From contig NC_085087.1 of assembly GCF_963422355.1 (NCBI RefSeq), positions 2,137,021-2,201,020 on the forward strand: a stretch of 64,000 nucleotides of DNA. The letters run 5' to 3'. The stretch comes from Corticium candelabrum. Taxonomy: Eukaryota > Porifera > Homoscleromorpha > Homosclerophorida > Plakinidae. Shown here piece by piece: positions 14,401-29,922 of the stretch. The notes below the pieces were generated by a model, which worked only from the letters and a program-made list of their open reading frames with translations, did not search any database and was not told the origin of the DNA. How positions within the stretch are numbered: position 1 is the stretch's first letter; every line of letters starts with the position of its first letter. The position numbers and the translations under genes were made by a program.

Positions 14401-14628
14401 CTTCAAACAGGCAAAAAAAGATTGACATTTTCTTAATATTTGGTCGTGATGATCCTCTGCTTTCGGACCAGAAACAGCGTGACGACTCAGCTGAATACGG
14501 TTCAGGTTTCCATGATGTTCCAGGAGCAGGCGTTGATGTATATTTCCATGAAGTTGCATGAACATGCGTTTATGCAATAGCTGCAGATGATCTAAGCGTC
14601 GTCCGTTTTCTGGCAAATCCTAGATGTG
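14401..14628. other. Unassigned sequence between host exon and retroelement copy 2
   Basis: A minus frame of 73 residues (GRRLDHLQLLHKRMFMQL...) reads naturally and may be a further exon of the minus-strand host gene, but no splice pair with matching phase was found. Confidence 0.25.
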
Positions 14629-16053
14629 AAGAAAATGGTCCAGTCCATGATGATCAATGATACCCCTTGAACCAATAGAGATGTTTATTTGCTGGCAATT
14701 GTAACTTGATCTTATCTCTTCGACCAGTTCAGAGTATCTATCACACTTGCGTTGGTTTGCTGCCTGAAAGTTTGTTTCATAGCACACCGTCAGTTCAATT
14801 ACATAGACTCTGTTGGTTCTTTCATTCCAAATAATAACGTCAGGTCTTAACCTCGAATTAATAATGTGTGAAGGGAAGGGCACATCACTACATTCGAGGT
14901 CAGCATAGATAATATTTTCTTTGGGCAATTTCAACCTTGCCATATTGTACAATATTCTCAGAATAGAGTCATGACGATGAGTATATAGACCTTTGTTCAA
15001 AAGAACTGTACAGTTGTTTAAGACGTAGCAAAGTTTGTCGTTGGGAACATAAAGGACGTTTGTCACAATCTCTCTGTCTCCACAGCAAAAGATTTGCATT
15101 TGTTGGCAGAGTTTCAGAAACTGCATTCAGAGCGAAAGAAAACTGTTCAGAAGGTGGCTTGTACATAACAGCTGACCATATGTCCGGTGATGTGTCAGTC
15201 AAACGACTTGTAAAGCCTTGTACCTTCCTGCTCTGTAGCTTCTCAAGGAGTTGATGTTGAAATTCGGAATTGAGTTGTTTCTTAGTTTGATCACTGATGA
15301 CTGCAGAAGATGAGCTCGGATCATTGCACAAAGCTTTTAGACCAGCACTGAAAGAAGAAAAACGTTCTGGATGACTTTGATCAGATGCTGCTTTTGTTGC
15401 CAGGTATCGTATGCAGCTTTCCTGAGATGTTAAAAAACGAGCTGATTTGGAAGATTGTAAGACAAGGGAGCGACTGGAGGGACATGGAAGACCAAGACTA
15501 CCTTGACTCTTCTCAAGGAACAAACGAGCAGTACAAGCGGAGCGTTGGAGGTGAGTCCATTTCTTTAAAAAGAGGTAACCATATGGTCCAACTCAGTTTC
15601 TAACCAAGTCTGACTTAAGGTAACGAGACAAAGATGCCAAGAGATCCTAGGGAACAATCCTTGGGAATACAATTGAAGTTTGTGATGACGTGAAACAGGA
15701 CGAGAATCAATCTTTACAAGAAGGCTGTGAAGTTTGCTCTTCAAGTCATTTTTGACTTTGTTTATGTTCAAATGAGAATTGATGGGTAAACCCAAGAAGC
15801 TGAAGGACTCGTTGTCTACACACTTTATTGGTTGACCAGGTATAGTAATAGATGGACGTTTGGCATGAAAACTTGGCTTAAATGACAAACTGAAACTATG
15901 ACATTTTGACACGTTTAATGTAAGGCCTGACCATTGACACCATTCAGAAACAGAATCACAAAGTTGTTGGAGACCTTGAGATAACTTGGACAGCAGAGAG
16001 ATATCGTCAGCAAAAAGAAGGGTATTCACCGAATGACATGATACTGCCTCCAC
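14620..16053 (-). pseudogene. RLE-type non-LTR retrotransposon, copy 2
   Basis: Near-identical to copy 1 (5997-7533). It keeps the motif-C box as LLFADDISLL. The reading frame is broken near 15565-15523 (an indel in a run of a) and again in the CCHC region near 15000-15050, and is then continuous through the endonuclease RLRPDVIIWN and IELTVCYE. It stops abruptly at 14629, lacking the last ~110 bp of the copy 1 coding part. The damage differs from copy 1, so the two decayed independently after duplication or insertion. Confidence 0.85.
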
Positions 16054-17143
16054 CTTGCACTACCGTATGTCTGCGCAACACAATCATCTTGCAGCTGCTA
16101 TCTTGCTCTTCTTACTCATACGCGACCGCTAGTACGGAACAACTCAAATGTGCTTTCATCGCTCTAGGTTATGCGTGACCAATGGTCAGTTGTTCGATTT
16201 TTATTTTTCTCTACAAATGCAAGACGACGAAAGCATTGCTCAGCTGTAATACGTGGCTTCCGTATAGTAACGAAGCCAAACACCGAACCTCTCGGAAACG
16301 CCTTTAACTGTGGAGATGGAAATGTTTGATCCATTGGCTTGCAAAAATTTGGACCTAACCAAGGGTTTAGGTAATTAATCGTCGGTTACAAAGCGATACT
16401 CGGATCAGCTGGCAATCTTCTCTCATGGAAGTCATGCGAGGTTTCCCGGAAATTCGCTTTGTTTTCATACTTTCAGCTTCCCGTTGCCTTCTTGTTATGT
16501 CTGAAAATGTTTTCTGACTAAACCAACACGTTCAGCTATTTGTCTTTGTCTAACTTTCTTCCCCACAGTGTGGCGATGTTACTGCGATGCTCATGTGACG
16601 TTCTAGCTTTCCTGACCATCCCCCTCTTAGATAGTTCTTAGGCAATCTTAAATGCTGCGGAACGAAATTTGCTTAAATTGTGAAAGAAATTTTTAGCTGA
16701 AGTTGGTCTCCACCTGACTTGAATAGTTCTCCTCTTTCCAGTTTGAATTTATCATACTCCGCTATAGGTAGCTGTCAACTGCTGTAATTACACTGACACG
16801 CGGGACTATGATTGGACTACCCAACTTCCACACCTCAGCAGTCTGCCAACCACCAACGGCTGATATAGCGGCATATAAATTACCCTCATTTGAAACTAAA
16901 AACTAGATAACGAGGAGGTCTAGCAACTTGAAACTTCGTCGGTACGCAAATGAAAACAAATTAGTAAGCTGGACACAAGCTTGATCCGATTGCACGCTCC
17001 TAACACCATTTTCGACCACATTAGCCGGAAAGAAGTCTAACCGAATACTGATGTCGACGTCGGACAGAAAAAAGCTTGTGTTCAGTTCTTCAGTTCGGTT
17101 TTCGCAACTACCAGACGAAGTTTGGGCTTCATACGGCTAGAGA
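14629..17143. repeat. 2.5 kb duplicated block, copy 2
   Basis: Matches 6108-8626 at about 96% by eye, including the non-coding right portion 16054-17143. The right end coincides with that of copy 1; the left end is cut internally. Confidence 0.85.
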
Positions 17144-17606
17144 TGAACTAGTTTTTAGATCCAACGTGAAGGCGTCTCGCTGCAACCATGGGAACACGCA
17201 AAGAAGTATCCTGTGTGTACAACTTGTGGCTGTTGAAAACGGTCTCAAAATTTAAAGTAACTGCGTTTTTCTTTAGGTATGCTCTCTAAGACAGTATCTA
17301 AGCTACAGTAAGTGCGTCTATTTCTGGTTATGCTCTCTCTGACATCTTTTTTGGCTTTGAAAAAAGCCGAGTTTTTTGGGTTTTATATTTTTTTAGGATT
17401 TTGTTGTTGAGCTAGAACTGGCAGCAGTGCGTACATCTGAATGCAGACCGCTGGTGACAGTTGTAGCTGACAGACAGTAAACAGCATATCAAGATTTCAC
17501 ACAAATACACAGGGGGAGAGAGAGAAAAGAGGTTGAATACAGAGCTAAACAAAAACAAAGAGATGTGAGTACAACATCTGCTCTGTTTGACATTGGGTTG
17601 CTCACT
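17144..17606. other. Nothing recognised
   Basis: Intergenic or 3' flank of the minus-strand RG-rich gene. It contains a purine-rich stretch (gggggagagagagaaaagagg at about 17512) and no open frame of note. Confidence 0.4.
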
Positions 17607-18310
17607 TTAGGAAGAGAGAGAGAAGGAGGAGGAACAAACGTCCATCTGTTTTTTTAGGCAGATGCGGATGCAGGCATGGCTGCCTTTCTCTTCCCTCGAC
17701 CTCTGCTGGAAGATGGCATGGCTGCCTTTTGTTCCCCCGACCTCTGCTGGAAGATGGCATGGCTGCCTTTTGTTCCCCCGACCTCTGCTGTAAGATGGGC
17801 CAACATCAAGGTCAGAGTCACTGCTAGTAAGAGTAGCATCAGAGGTAGATGCTCTCTTACGCCTACATCCTCTTCCTCGACCACGTCCTCGGCCACGACC
17901 CTGGCTAGGACCTGTCACATATACATACATACATGTGAGAGACCCTTTATTATGGTTACAAACCTAAGGGGAGCAACTACAGCTATGCCTAAGCTGCACT
18001 CTTACAGCTGCGCACAATAACAGCTAGTAGCTAAGCTCAAGTTATCCAAACGTGACTATAATATAAGCATTACAATTTAAAACCACGAGTCACTGTTCCT
18101 TCTTGACCAGATGGCGTAGGAAGAGCAGATTACTTTACGACGTATAGAATCGAAAAGAGACGACGATTCATGACCCTTGGTATTTGTCCAGTCATTGATG
18201 AAAGTGAAAAAAGAGTCAGAAACAACGCCTCTAGAACCGACTTCTACTGTCACAAGCGAAACATGATAGCCTGCATCTTGGATGTTGTATACATACATAC
18301 ATACATACAT

Positions 18311-18373
<63 letters not shown>

Positions 18374-18897
18374 ACACACCACACACACCACACACACCAC
18401 ACACACACCACACACACACCACACACACACCACACACACACCACACACACACCACACACACACCACACACACACACACCACACACACACCACACACACAC
18501 CACACCACACACACCACACACACACACCACACACACACCACACACACATCACACACACACCACACACACACCACACACACACACCACACACACACTACAC
18601 ACACACACCACACACACACCACACACACACCACACACACACCACACACCACACACACACCACACACACACCACACACACACCACACACACACCACACCAC
18701 ACACACCACACACCACACACACCACACACACACATACATAGCAAAGTAAACATACATACCTGGAGCATCTAGATCGGCATCAAATGCGCCAGCCTCATAT
18801 GATGGTGCCTCCTTCTCTTTTAGCTGGTCGGCCTTTCTCTTCTTGAGGCCACGCAGGACCTTTCGTCTGGCCAGAAGGAATTGGGGCTTGTTTAACG
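17607..18897 (-). CDS. RG-rich host protein fragment, two phased exons, 5' part lost at a gypsy insertion
   Basis: Exon a runs from the gypsy boundary near 18897 to 18760 (KPQFLLARRKVLRGLKKRKA, then EAPSYEAGAFDADLDAP) with donor AG|GTATGT. The intron contains the large CA microsatellite. Exon b starts at 17911 after tgtgacag; phase 1 on both sides agrees and gives GPSQGRGRGRGRGRG, CRRKRASTSDATLTSSDSDLDV. The RG run is typical of RNA- or DNA-binding tails or AT-hook-like segments. Exon b then enters tandem 41-bp units (17706-17800) which shift the frame each time, so the true C-terminus is uncertain: the frame used ends at 17607, another ends in MPASASA near 17657. Family unknown. The upstream exons were probably separated by the retrotransposon. 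Confidence 0.5.
17698..17800. repeat. 41-bp tandem repeat inside an exon
   Basis: About 2.5 copies of a 41-bp unit containing ctgctggaagatggcatggc. Because 41 is not a multiple of 3, each copy rotates the reading frame of the RG-rich gene. Confidence 0.85.
18289..18736. repeat. Microsatellite: CATA run then CA/CCACA array
   Basis: An 11-unit catA tetranucleotide run (18289-18328) passes into pure CA and then into about 370 bp of CA interrupted by extra C (accacacacac). Both strands stay open in several frames purely from low complexity. It lies in an intron of the RG-rich gene. Confidence 0.97.
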
Positions 18898-20664
18898 CAC
18901 TTTATGCCGGATGGAACTGAACAACCAATTGTATTCACATCCAGAACATTGTCTTCAACTGAAAGGGGTTATGCACATTTGGAAAGGGAAGCCTTAGCTC
19001 TCATCAACGGTGTTCGTCAGTTCCACAAGTATTTGATCGGACGTAAATTTACACTGGTGACAGACCATAGACCTTTACTTAAAATATTAGGACCGAAACA
19101 AGGGATCCCGACTTTGGCAGCTGCTAGATTGCAGCGTTGGGCAATAGTACTGAGTGCGTATGACTACGATTTAGAGTTTACTCCCGGAGTAAACAATCAA
19201 GAAGCGGACGTGCTATCCAGACTTCCACTGCCTGTGGAAGCGATCGATCCTAACGAAATTACGTGCCATATAAATTACTTGGACACTTTGCCAGTTACAG
19301 CAGACCAAGTGAAGCAAGCCACGGCCAAGGATCCAATCCGTAGTAGAGTATTGAAGTATACTCTAGAGGGATGGCCAATCAATGGGTCGCCTGAAGTTCA
19401 CAGTTATGCCAAGAGGTCTACCGAGTTATCTATTACCGAGGGGTGTCTAATATATGGAGCAAGAGTAGTGATTCCATATTTACTACAAAAACAAGTATTG
19501 TCTGAACTACACACAGGACGTATAGGAATGGTGCGAATGAAGGCGACGGCTAGAAGTTTTGTGTGGTGGCCTGCCTTGGACAGAGATGTTGAGTGTATGG
19601 TCAGATCATGTTCTACGTGTCAGGAACACGGAATAAACCTGCAATTTCAACGCCAACTCATCCTTGGATATACCCGGAAGGTCCTTGTGAACGTGTCCAC
19701 GCAGACTTTGCAGAGTACGGAGGAAGACACTACTTATTGTTAGTAGATGCGTTTTCAAAGTGGCCAGAGGTCTATGAATTACACAAGACTACTACTGCTT
19801 ACCAGACAGTAGAATGTATGAGAAGAACATTTGCGACACATGGAATACCATATTGTATGGTAACTGACAATGGACCTCAATTCCGATCAGAGGAGTTTAG
19901 TAAATTCATGCGCTCAAATGGCATCCACCATCAACGTACCCCACCATATCACCCATCCACGAATGGACAGGTGGAGAGGATGGTACAGGAATTAAAGAAG
20001 AGCTTGAAGTCTAAGTCATGAGAGCGAACATGGAGTCACCAAGTGTCATTGTTCTTACATCATTATCGGACTACCCCACATGGGACGACTGGAAAGACTC
20101 CAGCTGAGTTGCTGATGAAACTTTCTCTTAGGACGAGGCTGAGTCTTTTGAAACCGGAAGCTGGGAAAAAGATACGAGATCATCAAAGAGAAGAATTTAA
20201 CCAGGCTACAACCAATGTAAGAGAAATAGGTCCAGGAGACACTGTTTCTGTCTGGAATCCAAGAAGGGATGGTCGAAGCAAATGGCTCGCAGGAATAGTG
20301 ACACAACGACTGGGACCAACATCTTATTTGGTAAATGTAGACGGACACGTAAGATATGTGCATATTGATCACTTGATAACAAGAGATGCGACCAATACAC
20401 AAGTGATTCTGCCAGAAGAACCGGATCTTGCCAGCTACAGTTGTACCAGATTCATCATTACCAGTGTTAGAAGATCCTTCACTTCCAGCAAGTACACTTA
20501 CACCTACTAAGACTACGGATGAGGAGCATGTCATGAGGAAATCCACTGAGACTAAAGATCCAGTCACAGACAATGGAGCGACTGAACCTCAGAAGGAAAT
20601 CAGTCAAAGGAGATATGCAACTCGAGAGAACAGACAGCTACCTCTCAGGTATCGCAAGAACTAA
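18897..20664 (+). pseudogene. Ty3/gypsy pol, RNase H to integrase
   Basis: Starts abruptly in the RNase H region (MPDGTEQPIVFTSRTLSSTE, TLVTDHRPLLKIL, NNQEADVLSRLP). Next comes the H2C2 zinc-binding domain (ELHTGRIGM ... WWPALDRDVECMV ... CSTC) and the integrase core with HADFAEYGG (Asp), VTDNGPQFRSEEF (Asp) and HPSTNGQVERMVQ (Glu). Then comes a chromodomain-less C-terminal GPDY-like part (WLAGIVTQRLGPTSYLVNV). Lesions: a frameshift near 19650 and a TGA at 20021; a further frame change near 20430. Gag, protease and RT are absent, so it is 5'-truncated. It interrupts the minus-strand RG-rich gene and is followed by its 3' LTR. Confidence 0.95.
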
Positions 20665-20675
20665 AGGGAGAGGAG
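20663..20675 (+). promoter_or_regulatory. Polypurine tract of the gypsy element
   Basis: The run aaagggagaggag lies immediately before the TG that begins the LTR, the normal position of the plus-strand primer. It is 0 bp from the inferred LTR start. Confidence 0.65.
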
Positions 20676-21202
20676 TGTAGTGTATGACACTTACTTAGAT
20701 TAGATCTAGCTGGCATGGTATGTAGTAATTAGACATAGCACTATTTGGTTAGTACGTTAGTGAGCGTTGTAGAGTGTGTAATAACAAGTGAGTCTCTAAC
20801 AAATCGAGCCAGTGTCTACCGATCAAACACAAAACTTGACCTTTGCCACCGATTTCGTCTGCATCACTGACACGTAGTAGAACTAGAAGTACAACACTGA
20901 CACGCAGTAGAACAGGAAGTTCACTCTCTAGGACTAACACGTCAGTTGCTAATGACGCATTGAATGTCTACAATCATAGTCTAGAGTGACTCATCATTTG
21001 TCTGAGATGAGTTGACCGTAACTAGTGCAAGTACTTAAGACACAAGTAGCTTTGAAGTAGTTAGTTAGATTTTGCAGTTACCTACCAGAGTTCACAGCGA
21101 AGCTTAGTAGATTATATCCTAGTTGCTTTCTGTCTCTCGTAATAAATATACTATTTCTCTAGTAATAAATATACTATTGAACACAACTCTGTCTTTGACT
21201 CA
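20676..21202 (+). mobile_element. Probable 3' LTR of the gypsy element
   Basis: Begins TGTAGTGTATGACAC after the polypurine tract and plausibly ends ...TTTGACTCA, giving TG...CA ends and about 527 bp. It contains two tandem polyadenylation-like segments (ataaatatactatt, 21142-21178). There is no 5' LTR in the window to compare with, so the right end is inferred. Confidence 0.6.
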
Positions 21203-21229
21203 ACCGTGTGGTACTGCGGTCGACCAGGA

Positions 21230-21408
21230 CGAATCGACAGCCGTGCTACGTCCATGTTAGCTTGCCAATCTAACATTGCATGAGGGTTGTAGTTGATCAA
21301 CTTGCATTCACTAGGCTTACGTTTAGACACAACAACTAAACCACTGGTTGTCGTTACGCTTTCTGCTTGCATCAGCTTGGCCCGCTGTCTCAGAATGAGC
21401 AGAGGCAA
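21230..21408 (-). pseudogene. Helitron-like (Pif1-helicase type) replication protein fragment
   Basis: The minus frame reads VVVSKRKPSECKLINYNPHA then MLDWQANMDVARL. This matches the NYNP...WxANMD signature that follows the N-terminal part in animal Helitron-type Rep/helicase proteins. It is cut on its downstream side by the gypsy LTR. It belongs with the fragments at 23240-24492 on the same strand and in the right order. Confidence 0.65.
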
Positions 21409-21409
21409 C

Positions 21410-23230
21410 TAACTGTAACCCTGACTCTAATTCTAACCCTAACCCTGACTGTAACTTATCCTAGTCCTGCAGGAGCCGTATACGAACTTCCACCTTGCTC
21501 ACTCATCGTCAATATTAAGGATTCTATAAAACACATAAAAAACAGGCTCGGAAATTGCGAACGCATTATCAATAGAACCAGGTTATCACCGATTTTCCGG
21601 CTCAAAAAACAGAAGGACTGATTGTAGCTATAACACACAAAGACACTGATTTTTTTATAGCTACAACAACACCAACCGCCACGCACAGCACATACGAAAA
21701 CCAGCTTTCGGTTATATAGGTACAAAAGAAGCAGCACTGATTTTCAGTGAACAAAACACGATTTCATGCATCTAAAATGTTTTGGTCTTTCAGAAGATGA
21801 CGCTATTGATGGAACAAGCATACTGTTACAACCTTCGCTCTTTAGAGGTCTGGTCCTTTGTGCAACTTCTTTAGGCGTCTGATTGTTTGTGCAGCTATTG
21901 AGGTCATAATGAGCCACTATGGGAGGTTTTAGGCGTGGCATAGGTAACACCAGAGCTAAAACAAAATTAGATGTGGGAAAATATTAACGTTACAAATGTA
22001 GATAGAGTAGGCGTTGCTTGTAAGTGCTAAATCCTCACGTAAAACAAGAGAAACGGCTCACCACCAATTTCCAGCTCACAACAACAATCTAGACTTTTGG
22101 TTGTTGCGGTCAAACTGTCGTCAAACTGAGAAGCGCAGAGTAAAGTTCAGGTAATATTTGTACGCGTTTGTTACTTTTTTTTTTAGAGAAGAACCGCAAA
22201 ACAAACGAATTCATTGTTCTTCAAGAAGCCAAGCTAAGGTCCCATGGGACCGTGCACTGTTGCATGCACACCACCAGCATGTCATCCGCGATCTTCAAGA
22301 GAGCAATATGTTCTAAGTAGGACTGATGATGAACGATCGACGTCGTTTTGCAAGAAAGATTCGTAGGAAACGTTGACGCTGCTTTCTTCTGGATCCGGTC
22401 GCTTGATGTACATGACGTCGCTTCACAGTATTTTCTATGCAGTTAGAAGACGTACATCGATCTCTAGGTTGGCATGCACGTACGACATAAAGGAATTAAT
22501 TTATTGCTTCAAATCAGGAAAACAACGCAGACTTAGCATTACATGCACCGTGTTATTCAGTCTCTCAGCGCCTTTGTCATTCCTGGTTCAGCGCGAAGCT
22601 GCATGGAGTCAAGCTTTGACAGACTTCAAGTACGATCGACTGCTTACGACTGCCATCGAAACGACTGAAGGAAATATCGCGAATGCTCACACACAAATGA
22701 AATAGTACACTTATGCTAGGTCTAGAGATATATGATTTGAATATATAGAGATAGATACTGATTAATTTTTTTCCATGGCTACTATTAGATTGGTTAATTG
22801 TTTCACTTGACGCTGTAATTGAAGTATTGGTAGATGATCTTGTGAATGGTTATGATAATGTGTGTGGTAGGACAGTTCACAGTGACTCAAATTTGCTTGA
22901 TTAAATCTACATCAATCACGAAATACCTGTTAGTATCATGTCTTACATGTTCATGCGTACACAAAGATTTAGTGAACATACGGTGGTGCGTACGGGTAGA
23001 TGTATCCTCTGCCTCTGCCTCTGCCTCTCACTGCTTCTCTGTCGCCTCTGCCTCTGCCTCTAGCCTCCTGCAGCTGGACCGCTGTCGCTAGCCTGGTTGA
23101 CGACACCGCTGTCGATCACGTCGAGATCGCTCTCGTCCATGTTGAGAACGTTATCATTAGTTTCTAGAATGACAGTAACTTGTGCTAGAGGATGATGATG
23201 ATGATGAAAACAAGCAAAAATTATCTAGTG
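21410..23230. other. Non-coding, with telomere-like and GCCTCT repeats
   Basis: 21413-21460 contains a degenerate run of taaccctgac / taacccta units. 23005-23065 carries about eight gcctct units. A plus frame of 110 residues at 22373-22705 has no recognisable motif. The stretch may be the eroded middle of the Helitron. Confidence 0.4.
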
Positions 23231-23239
23231 ATCTTAATC

Positions 23240-24492
23240 AATGTCATCGTCTGGGCCAGACGGTTGGCTCACGGCGATTTCATCATCTTCTATCACCTGA
23301 AGATCAGGCAACTGACCGTCTTCAGGAAGAGTATTGAGCACCGAGTAGATTAATTCTACGTTCGAGTATTAGCGATTGTGCTCTTTCAGCCAAAGCAGCG
23401 CATGCAGTACGCGATCACGTCTGACTCGAAAGTCTTTGTGCGCACCAGACTTACCAATACGCCGTCGAACGACAATCACACCGACAGATTTACCAGCACG
23501 AGGTAACTCGGTTGCTAATGATTGAATGTCTTGCGGTAAATTGACAACATCACCTCGATAACTATACTGACCGAATGGGAACACGTACGTTTGGATCATT
23601 TGGCACAATTGAGAGATATCATTAACATTTCGTCTACAACCAACAAATGTGCGAGACAGTCGGGTACAGGGCCAGGTATGGCATTGTTCTCTTGTGAGAA
23701 CAGTCTAGGAATGCTCTTGTCTCTATTGCAGCGGTCACATACATGCACAATCACACGCGACAAGCCGCAAGTCTGACATTTATTCATGAAATTGGGCAAG
23801 GGTTTTTCTTACCGTTTGCTGAAAGGCAGCAGTATTCCAACATCTCCAGTCCAACATATGCTGTGAACGAGAAACAGATCTAGAATCACTCGACATATTA
23901 GTATTGTTGTTGTTATATCTCTCATCGAATGAGTTTGTTCGTCGGTATCACAGCTGTCGTTGCGGCTAGACTCTACGTGTCTTCGCCAATGTGCCTGCAC
24001 GCGCGAATCACTATCAACGTTGACTGTCTTACGTTTGGCTTTTTTTGTTGGAGTCTTGAGCAACGCTCCCGACTGGACTCACGGGTACGACGTTCGCGCT
24101 CTGTTTCGCCATTTTCCGTAGACTAGAGCGACGTTCTCCTTCGGTTTCACGAAGTCTACGTTCACACTCGAGTACAACCTTGGACGTAAGTCTGGTTCTA
24201 CGCCCGTCTTCGCTTTCACAAGCCCTGCGTTCAAAGTTACGTCACGTCATGATCTCGAGCCTCATCTCGCTCTTCTCATTCGTTCCCGAGCGCGGAGGCT
24301 AGCTTTTTGCGCAGCTAACTTGTTCAACGTTTTATCTGACTTGGTCTTACTACGCCGACGGCGCTGACGTTCAAGAGCCAAACGACGTTTTCTGGACTGT
24401 GGAGACTCAACAGCATTAGAGGTTACGCTGTTGCCATGAGCAGACGCATTCGCGTCGCGCATCTGTACACGCGATATCTTACTCAGGCTCAC
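23240..24492 (-). pseudogene. Helitron-like protein N-terminal region (DUF6570-type)
   Basis: From 24492 leftwards: a basic region (SPQSRKRRLALERQRRRRSK and a second arginine-rich block near 24150) typical of the N-terminus of these proteins. Next CDRCNRDKSIPRLFSQENN, PGPVPDCLAHL, VDEMLMI (23799-23599), then after a frameshift GQYSYRGDVVNLPQDIQSLA, VIVVRRRIGKSG, HKDFRVRRDRVLHALLWLKE (23608-23369). A stop follows, then SNVELIYSVLNTLPEDGQLP to 23240. The order and motifs match the zinc-finger/DUF6570-bearing N-terminus of animal Helitron Rep-helicases. At least one frameshift and two stops make it dead. Neither Helitron end (TC or CTRR hairpin) was located. Confidence 0.7.
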
Positions 24493-24904
24493 AGCTAGTG
24501 CGCCTCCATCAGTGCACAGTATTCACTAAAAAACGATTTCTTTCATCTGGTAGGATTCCAACTGCGTTTTTGAGGTAGACGTGCACAAATATAGAGTTGT
24601 GTATAAAAAGCATGTAATACCTTCTGGATTCATTGAAATAATCGCTCAAATGTTTTTCTTTAGCACACGAAAAGTTGTCGTCCATCTCGAAACGCGGGAT
24701 TTTGACATACGGGACGTCTAATCATTGCGTTCCCGTATAACTATCGAAAATTATTAGTTAAAACCAAGAAAGCGATCGATTTCGGGTCAGCAGTTGTAGA
24801 CAGGCGGGTCCTGTTGTCTATTTCCGACAAGTCCTAGAGTCCTAACAATCGCAAACCTGAATTACACTGTTCTGGTAATAAAACTCTCTCATGAAGGTCT
24901 CGCG

Positions 24905-25075
24905 TACGATTGACTGTTCGTCCATTGTCTCTAGCTGCCAAGTACACATAAAGGAATTAATGCTTCGTGATTGGGCCACGATTGACTGTTCGTCCATTGT
25001 CTCTGGTTACCACGTACACATAAAGGAATGAATGCTTCTTGATTGGGCCACACTAAGGAGGCGTGGCACATTCCT
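24905..25075. repeat. ~90 bp tandem repeat at the LINE 3' end
   Basis: Two units share gattgactgttcgtccattg and cacataaaggaat(t/g)aatgcttc, followed by a short third tract (gtggcacattcctgtggcac). They end the LINE frame and give it an odd repeated C-terminal tail (WPNQEAFIPLC, WPNHEALIPLC). Confidence 0.7.
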
Positions 25076-26140
25076 GTGGCACAGGCGTGCCACACTAAGA
25101 AGGCATTACTAAGTCTGCTGCGAAGTAGTTGTCTTTGGGGACGATTGTCATTCATGCATAGCAGATGGCCCAGCCATTGCAAACGTTGTTTCTGTATTGT
25201 CATATCAATAGGGTCTTCACAAGCTCGTTCTAAATTGTCTGAATTCTTGAGTTTATTCCATCTTGAGACACCAAGAATCGATCGAATGCACCGCATGTGG
25301 AATGTATTTAAACGTTGCAAGTTTGGTTGTGTAACGGACCAAGTCTCACATCCATATAGCAAAACAGGTCTCACCAAAGCACGAAAAATTTTCATTTTTG
25401 TGGAGATTGAAAACTGCCTGTTGGTAAATACCCTTTTCTTCCAGGAACCGAAAACTTTACTTGCTTTGCTTATACGAGCATCAATTTCAGCAATGCATCC
25501 ACCATCTAGGCTCATGATACTCCACAAGTAAGTAAACTCTGTAACGTTTTCAAGAACAGAACTGTCAAGAAGAATATGTGCCTGTTCGTAGCCAATGCTC
25601 AAAACTTGTTTTTTTATGCTGATTTTCATTCCCCATTTACAGCAGGACTCATGTAGACTGTCTACTAACTTTTGTAGTTCACCGGAGGTCTTCCCAATTG
25701 AAGCTAAATCATCAGCATACATAGCAGCTTTAATGACACTAGTTCCTTGAGCTTTGACTCTGTAGTTCATGTAGAGACTTCCCTCTTTCCTGTATTCAAT
25801 TTCTACTCCGCCAACTTTAGCTTTGTTTAGTGCTTCACATACAATCTTGTCTATGACGAGATTAAATAATACAGGAGACATAGTACAACCCTGACGTACA
25901 CCAGTTGTAACTTCAAATTTTGATGACTTCGATCTCGCCACTAGATTTGACAACACAATGTGTTCCATCGTGAATGTCAACAATCAATTGTACAACTCGT
26001 TCCTCAATGCCTCTCTCTTTCAAAAGTAGTCTGAGAATTTCTCTAGGAACGGAGTCAAAAGCTTTTTCCAGATCAACAAGACAAATATGGACAGCACACT
26101 CATGTTCAATGAGTGTGCTGTCCATATTTGTTTTGTTGAT
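24931..26140 (-). pseudogene. APE-type LINE reverse transcriptase, 5'-truncated
   Basis: Two minus frames (to about 25930, then 25983-24931) give RT motif A (CLVDLEKAFDSVPREIL), motif B (TTGVRQGCTMSPVLFN), motif C (MYADDLASIGK) and the C-terminal connection typical of RTE/related LINEs (LVRPVLLYGCETW, FHMRCIRSILGVSRW, RLQWLGHLLCMND). One frameshift joins the frames near 25930. No endonuclease is present; the element is truncated at motif A by a hairpin and microsatellite at 26072-26412. The clade is not certain. Confidence 0.85.
26072..26140. repeat. 31-bp inverted repeat at the LINE truncation point
   Basis: Left arm 26072-26102 and right arm 26110-26140 are complementary with one mismatch, around a 7-bp loop. 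The left arm is genuine LINE coding sequence; the right arm is its inverted copy and borders the microsatellite. Confidence 0.95.

Positions 26141-29922
<3,782 letters not shown>

Noticed and set aside
18170..18772. Long overlapping frames on both strands of His-Thr or Cys-Val repeats
   Set aside because: Pure artefact of the CA microsatellite; the same holds at 26020-26461, 44173-44752, 50805-51029 and 51536-51796.
21413..21460. Telomere-like taaccc repeats
   Set aside because: Only a few degenerate units mixed with taaccctgac; not evidence of a telomere.
22373..22705. 110-residue plus frame
   Set aside because: No motif, no splice context; lies within the eroded Helitron interval.
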